Assembly (NCBI GenBank): GCA_937942105.1 | Contig: CALDFS010000338.1 | Span: 1-6,771 of the forward strand | Source: an uncultured Ruminococcus sp. | Lineage (GTDB): Bacteria > Bacillota > Clostridia > Oscillospirales > Ruminococcaceae | DNA length: 6,771 nucleotides | Direction: 5' to 3' | Shown: piece by piece, positions 1 to 6,127 of the stretch | How the letters are laid out: each line of letters starts with the position of its first letter | How positions within the stretch are numbered: the first letter of the stretch is position 1 | Translations under genes and position numbers: made by a program | Notes under the pieces: model-generated | The model's input: only the letters and a program-made list of their open reading frames with translations | What the model was told of the DNA's origin: nothing | Database searches by the model: none

Positions 1-1435
1 CGAGCCGCTGCCCGTATACGGCGAGACTGACATTGGCGAGGTCAGCTATGACCCGACGGAGTGCAGCGCCGTCTACGAAGCGGAGGATGCTTCCCTTACC
101 GGATATGCAAAATCTGCATCCTTCAGGGAGGGGTATTCCGGTTCGGGCTATGTCAGCGGAATATCCCTGCCTGACAGCGGAATGGCTGTGCAGCTCAAAA
201 TCGAAGCTCCGCAGCACTATGATATCACCATCTGCGCGGCGTCGGATACGCCGGTGGAGGGTGTTCTGTATGTTGACGGCTTGGCTCGCGGAAAGCTGAG
301 CATATCGGGAAGCGGAAAGTTTGAAGCGGTTAAATACGAAAACATCTACCTTACGCCGGACGAGGCTGTTTTAAGCATTCAGGAGCTAAGCGGCGAATGT
401 GATGTTGACTTTGTGCTTTTAGAAAGCTCATCTTCGGTTTATGAGCATGATTATTCCGCCTCGGGCAAGCTTTCAAATATGGCGTCCTCCGAAAGAACGA
501 TAAAGACCTATAAATATCTCTGCGAGATGTATGGCGAGGCTGTTTTAAGCGGTCAGCAGTGCTCGCAGGGGTCGAATGCCGAGATTGACGCTGTAGCGCA
601 CGTCACCGGAAGATACCCCGCAATACGCTTCGGCGAGCTTATGGGCTATTCCGAAGGGTTCGACACCGGGGATATCGAGCTTGCTATCGATTATGCCAAG
701 CAGGGCGGACTTGTTGGATACGTTTGGAACTGGATGCAGAACGGCTCCTGCTACCGCGAAAAATCCGGCTTTAAGCTCGAAAACGCGGTCACTGCCCATG
801 AAATCTCTAAGCTGTCATATGACAAGCTGACCGAGCTTCAGGCAAGCGGTGGAATATCAAGCGAATGCCTTGAAATAATCAAGGGGATAGACCTTATCGC
901 CGCTCAGCTGAAAAGGCTTGCAGACGAAAATATACCTGTCATCTTCCGCCCGCTCCCCGAAGCCGGAAACGGCGAGTTCTGGTGGAGCGCAGATAAGGAG
1001 AGCTACATTTGGCTTTATAAGCTAATCTACACCCGCCTGACTTCATATCATATGCTGAATAACATAATATGGGTGTGGAACGCGCAGGAGCCTGATTGGT
1101 ATGTCGGGGATGAATACTGCGACATTATCTCGCTCGATATATACGACTACAGCCATGGAGCGTGGGATAATCAGAGCCATATAAACGCGCTTTTAAGGAT
1201 ATCCGCTCTGAGTGAGGATAAGCCGGTAGCCATAAGCGAATGCAACGTTCTGCCCGGTCCCGCAAACATAGTTAAGGACGACGCTTATTGGCTTTACGCC
1301 TCGGTATGGTCGGGAAATTACGCCCTGAATCAGGATTCTGCGCTAAGCGAGGAGTATATGCTGAGCACCGAATGGATAATGTTCTACAACTGCTCGGAGG
1401 TTCTGGCGAGGGATGAGCTGGTAAAAATCGAATAG
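1..1435 (+). CDS. CBM35-GH26 beta-mannanase-type glycoside hydrolase (5' partial)
   Basis: The frame is open from base 2 to the TAG at 1433-1435, giving 477 residues; the true start lies before the window, and the Met codon at 182 is internal. Residues about 22-142 resemble a CBM35 carbohydrate-binding module (YEAEDA at 25-30, then GYSGSGYVSG). Residues about 160-475 are a GH26 TIM-barrel (clan GH-A, retaining): GQQ near the start, RYPAIRF, RPLPEAGNGEFWW with the probable acid/base Glu320 (959-961), NNIIWVWNAQEPDWY, the DIYD segment with Tyr381, the probable nucleophile Glu413 in AISECN (1238-1240), and WSGNY with Trp436. The family hydrolyses beta-1,4-mannans and sometimes mixed-linkage glucans or xylan. 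The His usually just before the acid/base is Pro319, and a usual Trp-His is Trp-Asn243. The protein ends soon after the catalytic domain with no C-terminal dockerin or anchor; any signal peptide or dockerin would be upstream. Secretion is inferred. Family call strong, exact substrate open. Confidence 0.9.
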   Translation, partial: EPLPVYGETDIGEVSYDPTECSAVYEAEDASLTGYAKSASFREGYSGSGYVSGISLPDSGMAVQLKIEAPQHYDITICAASDTPVEGVLYVDGLARGKLSISGSGKFEAVKYENIYLTPDEAVLSIQELSGECDVDFVLLESSSSVYEHDYSASGKLSNMASSERTIKTYKYLCEMYGEAVLSGQQCSQGSNAEIDAVAHVTGRYPAIRFGELMGYSEGFDTGDIELAIDYAKQGGLVGYVWNWMQNGSCYREKSGFKLENAVTAHEISKLSYDKLTELQASGGISSECLEIIKGIDLIAAQLKRLADENIPVIFRPLPEAGNGEFWWSADKESYIWLYKLIYTRLTSYHMLNNIIWVWNAQEPDWYVGDEYCDIISLDIYDYSHGAWDNQSHINALLRISALSEDKPVAISECNVLPGPANIVKDDAYWLYASVWSGNYALNQDSALSEEYMLSTEWIMFYNCSEVLARDELVKIE

Positions 1436-1479
1436 CGAATTTATTAATAAATTAGTAATAAAATATATTAAAAAATATT

Positions 1480-1511
1480 ACACCGCAAATTGTGCATTTT
1501 GCGGTGTTTTC
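1480..1511 (+). terminator. Intrinsic terminator of the GH26 gene
   Basis: A perfect 10-bp inverted repeat (ACACCGCAAA at 1480-1489 and TTTGCGGTGT at 1498-1507) encloses an 8-nt loop. A T-rich run (TTTTCTCTT, from 1507) follows. It lies 44 nt after the hydrolase stop codon in an AT-rich spacer, so the glycoside hydrolase transcript should end here and not read into the transporter operon. Confidence 0.88.
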
Positions 1512-1513
1512 TC

Positions 1514-1542
1514 TTGTAAAACGGTTAGATTTTTGGTATTAT
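1514..1542 (+). promoter_or_regulatory. Candidate sigma-70/SigA promoter of the adaptor-permease operon
   Basis: TTGTAA (1514-1519) and TATTAT (1537-1542) are separated by an optimal 17 bp, each close to the TTGACA/TATAAT consensus. Transcription would begin near 1549, leaving a leader of about 80 nt before the start codon at 1628. The promoter begins directly after the terminator of the upstream gene, which fits an independent transcription unit. No convincing operator or riboswitch was seen in the leader. The call is by eye. Confidence 0.55.
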
Positions 1543-1610
1543 TAAAAATAACACATTGTGTGCATGGCACGTATGGCTGTTGTAGTATGTGCGCTGTATT
1601 TGCACGCTAA

Positions 1611-1620
1611 AGAAAGGAAA
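1611..1620 (+). promoter_or_regulatory. Ribosome binding site that fixes the adaptor start at 1628
   Basis: AGAAAGGAAA lies 7 nt before the ATG at 1628. The in-frame ATG at 1589 has no purine-rich site upstream and would put 13 extra residues (with two Cys and two Lys) ahead of a perfect lipoprotein signal sequence. The later start is therefore preferred. Confidence 0.8.
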
Positions 1621-1627
1621 TGTCTAT

Positions 1628-2677
1628 ATGAAAATATCAAAGGCTGTTATGCTTATTGCTGCGGCGGCAATGCTTTTAGGCTCGCTGTCAGGCTGCTATT
1701 TCCTTCCCGAGGAGGAAGAGGTGTATGATGCTCCCGTAGTTAAGGCGAGCGAGGTATCATATACAACCACCACCGCCACCAAGAAGGATATTGTAAAGGA
1801 TATAAAAACCGCCGGAACCATTGCTTCCGGAACAGAATATAATGCCCGCTTCACCGAATACGGGGGAAATATAAAAAACGTTTACGTTGCCGCGGGTGAC
1901 AGTGTAAACGAAGGCGACCTTATTGCCGAAATCGAAACCTACGAGCTTGACAAGGAAATCGAGCTTAAGGAGCTTGAGGTTTACCGCGAACAGCTTGAGT
2001 ATGACATAGCTGTTGAAAAGCACGAGTCCGAAACCGTTAAGGCAAAGGAACAGCTCGATATTCAGCTCATGCAGAACGAGCTTGATAAGCTTTATGCCGA
2101 AAAGGAAGCTTCGAAAATCTATGCAGGCGTTTCGGGAACGGTATCCTTTGTAAAGACTCTTTCTCCCGGCGACTGGATAAATGCCGGCGAAACCGTTGCC
2201 ACCATTATCGACATTACCGACCTTTATATAAAGATCAACCCCAATAACGATGCTTCCGAGTTCCTTATCGGCAGACCCATAAAGATAAGATACGAAGGCG
2301 AGTATTACGACGGCGAAATAACCCGTAACAAATCCGGCAAGCTTTGGGACGAAGCCACCTCTGCTGCAAAGGTCGATGAAAACGGCGAATTCGTTCTTGG
2401 CGAGGAGTCGGAGGATATAATTGTTGCGTTCAAGGGCAGCGTTCCCGCATCCTCAGCAGTCGGAAACATTGCCGATACCGTTCTGGTGCTTGACGAGCGC
2501 CACGACGTTATAGTAATCTCCGCAAACCTCATCAAGAAGGTAAACGGGCAGGATGTTGTTTATCTGTTCAAGGACAATGAAAGAGTTCAGACGCCTGTTG
2601 TGCAGGGTCTTAAGAGCGGATCAAGCGTTGAAATAACCTCCGGTCTTGAAGTAGGCGATGAAATCATTATAAGATAA
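1628..2677 (+). CDS. Lipoprotein membrane-fusion/periplasmic-adaptor-like subunit (HlyD/MacA type)
   Basis: 349 residues. A type II signal peptide is clear: MKISK, a hydrophobic stretch, then lipobox LSGC with the lipidated Cys23, followed by an acidic tether (PEEEEV). Residues about 76-104 are the first half of a biotinyl-lipoyl-like domain (VYVAAGDSVNEGDLIAEIE). Residues 105-162 are a charged, Glu/Lys/Leu-rich helical hairpin. Residues 163-197 are the second lipoyl half (GVSGTVSFVKTLSPGDWINA, then GETVATI). A beta-barrel region runs from about 198 to 300, and a membrane-proximal tail carries VVQGLKSG and GLEVGDEIIIR. This order is that of MFP/RND-adaptor proteins, which bridge a permease to the substrate outside the membrane. 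In a Gram-positive cell it would sit on the outer face of the cytoplasmic membrane. It is the first gene of an operon with the FtsX-type permease, 45 nt away. Substrate unknown. Confidence 0.88.
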   Translation: MKISKAVMLIAAAAMLLGSLSGCYFLPEEEEVYDAPVVKASEVSYTTTTATKKDIVKDIKTAGTIASGTEYNARFTEYGGNIKNVYVAAGDSVNEGDLIAEIETYELDKEIELKELEVYREQLEYDIAVEKHESETVKAKEQLDIQLMQNELDKLYAEKEASKIYAGVSGTVSFVKTLSPGDWINAGETVATIIDITDLYIKINPNNDASEFLIGRPIKIRYEGEYYDGEITRNKSGKLWDEATSAAKVDENGEFVLGEESEDIIVAFKGSVPASSAVGNIADTVLVLDERHDVIVISANLIKKVNGQDVVYLFKDNERVQTPVVQGLKSGSSVEITSGLEVGDEIIIR

Positions 2678-2722
2678 CGCCGATTCAGGAACATTCAGTA
2701 AAGGAAAATAGGAGGAAAAGCA

Positions 2723-5560
2723 ATGCTCACTTTATTGTTCAGAAAAATGCGCAATACCAAGTGGATGGTCATTTGTCTTTTAATCGGATTCATCATGGCA
2801 ACCGCTATGACGAGTACGATCCCGATATATATGCATGCTTCCCTGCAAAGAATGTTAATAAAGGATATGCAGGCATATCAGGAAGAGAACAATGAATATC
2901 CCGGTGTTTATTCCGTTTCAAAAACCCTTGTAAGCGGCACTAATGCCGCAAAGCAGCGCACAGCCGTAAACAATGTTTACGCAACTGCGGCAAACCGCTT
3001 TAATAACCTGTTAGTGCCGTTCTTGTCATATAAATGCTACACGTCGGACGCTTATCTGTATGTTTCAAGCATCGAATCGGAGCAGCCGGCAATGCTTAAA
3101 CTTGGCGGTATGACCGACATTGAACAGCATATTAAAATAACCAAGGGCAGAATGTTCACCCCCGGCAAGACCGCTGACGGAGTTTACGAGGTCATCTGTC
3201 CCGAAATAGCTCTACAGCTTTCGCAGGTCGTTCTGGATGAGGTTTACGAGGTTAAGAATATCCTGAACCGCGACAGTACCGAAACCGTTAAAATCAAGCC
3301 GGTAGGAACCTTTGACGTTTCAGACCCTGTAGATACATATTGGTCAGAGGGCATGGCGGACTATTCCAACACCTTCTTTGCCGACTTCAACACCCTTACC
3401 GGCGTTTCGGACAGTGTTCCGCTAGAAGATGTAATCATAATGACCGGCGTTGTTAACCTCAATTCGGTTGAGTGCCGGTTCATTATCGACTATCAGAATA
3501 TGGACATGAACGTTATAGAACACGTTCAGAACAGCTTTGAAAGCCAGGCAGAAGCGTATAAGGAAGAAAACTGTAGCTTCGAGGTTCCCGCGCAGGAGAT
3601 TCTTAAGGCTTACGCCGAAAAGGCGGCTTCACTCCGCTATATCCTTCTTATGCTGGATATTCCGGTAGTTTTGATGCTTATATTCTACCTGTTTATGGTA
3701 TCTCAGCTCAACATCGAGTCGGAGAAGAACGAAATTGCAATGCTTAAATCGCGCGGCGCTTCGTCGTGGCAGATTATCAGAATCTACGCCTATGAAACAC
3801 TTATCCTCGGCGCAGCAGCCGCCCTGATAGGTCCGTTTGTGGGACTGGGACTTTGCAACATCTTAGGTGTATCAAACGGCTTCTTAGAGTTTGTAAACCG
3901 CCCCGCACTTCATGCCAAGCTTTCGCTGACGGCGTTCCTGTATGCATTCCTTGCGGTAATTGTGTTCTTTGTTGCGACAATAGTTCCGGTAGTTCCGGCT
4001 TCAAGAATCACAATCGTAGGGCACAAGCAGTCAAAGGCGCATAAGCAGGCTAAGCCCTTCTGGCAGAAAACATATCTTGACTTTATTATGACTATTGTGC
4101 CGATAGCATGGCTTTTATGGCACAACCATCAGGAAGAGGTTCTTATTTCTCAGGGACTTACCGACACCTCGGCGACTATGAACCCGCTTATGTTCGCGGC
4201 TTCAACGCTGTTCATCCTGGGAGCGGGTCTTATCTGCGTAAGAATTTACCCTTACTTTATAAGACTTATATATCTTATCGGACGGAAAAAGTGGTCCCCG
4301 GCGGCATACATATCCCTAAACAATATAGGAAGAAGTTCCACCGGCAGAGAAAAGTTTATTATGATATTCCTTATTCTCACGGTTGCCTTGGGAATATTCT
4401 CCGCCAACACCGCGCGTGCGATAAACCGCAATACCGAGGAAAGAATAAGATATAACCTCGGCGCGGACGTTGTTATGGAGGAACTGTGGAAATACGCCAG
4501 AGTTACAAAGGCTGAGGATGGCGAAAGCATAACCGAGGCTCAGTATTTCGAGCCTGACTTCACCGTTTATGAAGACCTTGCCGGCGTTGAGACTGTAACC
4601 CCCGTTTTCAAGAGGGATGCCGTTCAGCTTAAGTACAATGACAAGACCCAGACCGATGTTCAGGTGATGACCATTGTTCCCGAAAAGTTTGCGCGTGTTT
4701 GCTGGTTCAGAAACGGTCTTCTGCCGGTGCACATCAACAACTATATCAACGCGCTGAGCGAGTGCCTGGACGGCGCAATAATCTCCCAGTCCTATCAGGA
4801 TAAGACCGGGCTTAAGCTGGGCGATGTGGTTCAGGTCAAGTGGGGAAAGAACGAGTGGTTTGAAACCACAGTTGTTGCGGTTGTTGACTACTGGCCGAGC
4901 TTCAACCCTTACGAAAAGAACTCTCAGGGCGATTACAGAGATTTCATAATCCTGAACTTCGACTATGTGAGCGTTCAGACGATTCTTGAACCATATCAGG
5001 TTTGGATGTCGATGGAGGATGGCGCTTCGGTTTCCGACTTCTACCAGTCCATCCGCGATGCAGGAATTGTAGCAACAAGGCTTGATGTTGCTTCGCAGTT
5101 AGTAACATCCTCGAAGACTGACGCCACATTGCAGGGCGTAAACGGCGCTTTGACCTTAGGCTTCATTGTAATAATGGCTGTCTGCTTTATAGGCTTCCTG
5201 ATTTACTGGATACTCTCTATCAAGGGCAGAACGCTTCAGTTCGGTATCCTGCGGGCAATGGGCATGTCGTTCAGAGAGATCATTGCAATGATAATCTATG
5301 AGCAGATACTTGTTTCGGGCGTTTCCATCTTCCTGTCAATTATAATAGGCGGAATCGCTTCCGATCTGTTCGTTCCGCTCTTCCAGGTGCTCTACAACGT
5401 CACCGAGCAGGTGCCGCCGTTCGTAGTAGTGTCCCAAAGAAGCGACTATATCAAGCTTTACTGCATAGTGCTTGTAATGCTGATGGTAGGATTTATCGTT
5501 ATAGCAAGGCTGATAAAGGCTATCAACATCAACAAGGCGCTAAAGCTTGGCGAGGATTAA
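2723..5560 (+). CDS. ABC-type permease with two FtsX domains (MacB/LolE-like)
   Basis: 945 residues; the start is set by a consensus AGGAGG at 2710-2715, 7 nt upstream. About ten membrane helices are visible by hydrophobicity: roughly 14-36, 305-327, 355-381, 400-424, 452-468, 488-518, 545-565, 810-832, 858-885 and 910-930. Two large extracytoplasmic domains lie at about 37-303 and 566-808. Each FtsX half carries the typical motif after its first helix: EIAMLKSRGASSWQIIRIYA (337-356) and FGILRAMGMSFREIIAMIIY (840-859), followed by a conserved Glu. These are the coupling-helix regions expected to contact an ATPase. The family does not pass substrate through a classic channel: it moves the external domains to extract or expel lipoproteins, peptides or drugs, or to control wall hydrolases. 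No Walker motifs occur in this protein, and no ATPase gene is adjacent although the neighbouring adaptor is. Function is inferred from class only. Confidence 0.9.
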   Translation: MLTLLFRKMRNTKWMVICLLIGFIMATAMTSTIPIYMHASLQRMLIKDMQAYQEENNEYPGVYSVSKTLVSGTNAAKQRTAVNNVYATAANRFNNLLVPFLSYKCYTSDAYLYVSSIESEQPAMLKLGGMTDIEQHIKITKGRMFTPGKTADGVYEVICPEIALQLSQVVLDEVYEVKNILNRDSTETVKIKPVGTFDVSDPVDTYWSEGMADYSNTFFADFNTLTGVSDSVPLEDVIIMTGVVNLNSVECRFIIDYQNMDMNVIEHVQNSFESQAEAYKEENCSFEVPAQEILKAYAEKAASLRYILLMLDIPVVLMLIFYLFMVSQLNIESEKNEIAMLKSRGASSWQIIRIYAYETLILGAAAALIGPFVGLGLCNILGVSNGFLEFVNRPALHAKLSLTAFLYAFLAVIVFFVATIVPVVPASRITIVGHKQSKAHKQAKPFWQKTYLDFIMTIVPIAWLLWHNHQEEVLISQGLTDTSATMNPLMFAASTLFILGAGLICVRIYPYFIRLIYLIGRKKWSPAAYISLNNIGRSSTGREKFIMIFLILTVALGIFSANTARAINRNTEERIRYNLGADVVMEELWKYARVTKAEDGESITEAQYFEPDFTVYEDLAGVETVTPVFKRDAVQLKYNDKTQTDVQVMTIVPEKFARVCWFRNGLLPVHINNYINALSECLDGAIISQSYQDKTGLKLGDVVQVKWGKNEWFETTVVAVVDYWPSFNPYEKNSQGDYRDFIILNFDYVSVQTILEPYQVWMSMEDGASVSDFYQSIRDAGIVATRLDVASQLVTSSKTDATLQGVNGALTLGFIVIMAVCFIGFLIYWILSIKGRTLQFGILRAMGMSFREIIAMIIYEQILVSGVSIFLSIIIGGIASDLFVPLFQVLYNVTEQVPPFVVVSQRSDYIKLYCIVLVMLMVGFIVIARLIKAININKALKLGED

Positions 5561-5569
5561 TACCAATAG

Positions 5570-5602
5570 CAGGGAAACGCCCAAAAATCGGGCGTTTCCC
5601 TG
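5570..5602 (+). terminator. Strong hairpin after the permease gene, terminator-like but lacking a U-tract
   Basis: A perfect 13-bp inverted repeat (CAGGGAAACGCCC at 5570-5582 and GGGCGTTTCCCTG at 5590-5602) has a 7-nt loop, AAAAATC. It begins 9 nt after the permease stop codon. The following bases (AATATACTTTG) hold only three consecutive T, and the minus-strand side also lacks a T-run. It may cause partial termination or protect the 3' end of the operon mRNA, leaving pspC transcribed by read-through. Confidence 0.6.
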
Positions 5603-5629
5603 AATATACTTTGAAAGAAGGCTTATTAT

Positions 5630-5824
5630 ATGAACAAAAAGCTTTATAAATCCCGCAATAATCAGGTTATCTGCGGAGTTTGCGGTGGATTTGCAGAATT
5701 CTTTAACATCGACCCCACGATTATAAGAATTATCTGGGCGATACTTATCTGCTGCTTCGGCGTTGGACTTGTTGCGTATATCGTCTGCGCGATAATCATG
5801 CCGCAGGCGCCGCTGGAGTTTTAG
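5630..5824 (+). CDS. Small PspC-domain membrane protein
   Basis: 64 residues, nearly all one PspC domain. The N-terminus has KLYKSRNNQVICGVCGG (residues 4-20), then AEFFNIDPTIIRIIWAIL (22-39), a hydrophobic segment with G44-V-G46, and a closing A-I-I-M-P (54-58), all hallmarks of the family. AGAAGG at 5616-5621 precedes the ATG by 8 nt. PspC proteins are membrane proteins; in enterobacteria PspC senses envelope stress with PspB, while in Gram-positives short stand-alone copies are common and mostly unassigned. It carries five Cys, two in the CGVC turn. It lies 69 nt after the permease with only a hairpin between them, so co-transcription by read-through is possible; no convincing own promoter was found. 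Family call strong, role unknown. Confidence 0.88.
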   Translation: MNKKLYKSRNNQVICGVCGGFAEFFNIDPTIIRIIWAILICCFGVGLVAYIVCAIIMPQAPLEF

Positions 5825-5863
5825 CAATTAGCATAGCCTGCTTTTATAGGCTGGTGAACTTAA

Positions 5864-6082
5864 ATGAGAGATGAATATGATATAGAATCCCTGAATCCAA
5901 GAAAAAATCCGTATTCAGGGCGATTAAAGAAGCAAATAACCATCAATATTGATGATGATACTATTGGATATTTCAAAAGGATGTCCGAAAGCACGGGTTT
6001 GCCATATCAAACGCTTATTAACTTGTATTTGTCAGACTGTGCAAAGAATAACCGCAGAATTGATATCACTTGGAAACAATAA
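5864..6082 (+). CDS. BrnA/CopG-like ribbon-helix-helix antitoxin-type protein, apparently orphan
   Basis: 72 residues. After a polar N-terminal arm, residues about 22-60 match the BrnA/CopG-like pattern: a beta strand (KKQITINIDDD, 22-32), helix 1 with IGYFKRMSESTG (34-45), then the LPYQTLINLYLSD turn and helix 2 (46-58). Such proteins dimerise through the strand and bind operator DNA; BrnA neutralises the ribonuclease BrnT and represses its own operon. BrnT normally sits just upstream, but here the upstream gene is pspC (39 nt away) and no BrnT-like frame is seen in the window. A modest GGTGA (5853-5857) lies 6 nt before the ATG. By hand count the gene is about 34% GC (75 of 219) against roughly 43-50% in sampled neighbouring lines, which suggests a separate origin. 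It could equally be a free-standing transcription regulator. Confidence 0.72.
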   Translation: MRDEYDIESLNPRKNPYSGRLKKQITINIDDDTIGYFKRMSESTGLPYQTLINLYLSDCAKNNRRIDITWKQ

Positions 6083-6127
6083 AATCAGCGCCATACCAAG
6101 CTTTTACCCGGTATAGCGCTGATTTTT
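6081..6127. terminator. Bidirectional intrinsic terminator between convergent genes
   Basis: The 17-nt arms at 6081-6097 and 6110-6126 are complementary except for one C/A mismatch, with a 12-nt loop. The plus-strand side ends in TTTTT (6123-6127) and the minus-strand side in TTTTATT, so it can work in both directions. The stop codon of the ribbon-helix-helix gene (6080-6082) and that of the GH67 gene (complement of 6126-6128) both fall in or at the ends of the stem. Confidence 0.88.

Noticed and set aside
182..1435. Treating the ATG at 182 as the start of the GH26 gene.
   Set aside because: The frame is open back to base 2 and encodes the AEDA start of a CBM35 module before this Met; there is no ribosome site at 182.
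1514..1526. TTGTAAAACGGTT as a catabolite-repression (cre-like) operator.
   Set aside because: It has an extra base relative to the cre consensus spacing and is better explained as the -35 region of the promoter.
4108..4455. Plus-strand 115-codon frame overlapping the permease in another frame, which could suggest a frameshift.
   Set aside because: The permease frame is continuous with membrane helices across this stretch, so there is no break to explain, and the alternative translation resembles no family I know.
4316..4732. Minus-strand open frame of 138 codons inside the permease gene, with others at 3910-4125 and 4252-4530.
   Set aside because: It lies wholly within a well-supported coding region with strong FtsX features, has no ribosome site or recognisable family, and looks like antisense shadow of the real frame.
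5605..5610. TATACT as a -10 element for a pspC promoter.
   Set aside because: No -35-like sequence occurs at the right distance (the hairpin right arm is there), and the start site would fall inside the ribosome binding site.
5834..5852. Small inverted repeat AGCCT/AGGCT ahead of the ribbon-helix-helix gene as an operator or translation-control hairpin.
   Set aside because: Only 5 bp pair, with a 9-nt loop; this is expected by chance and gives too little support.
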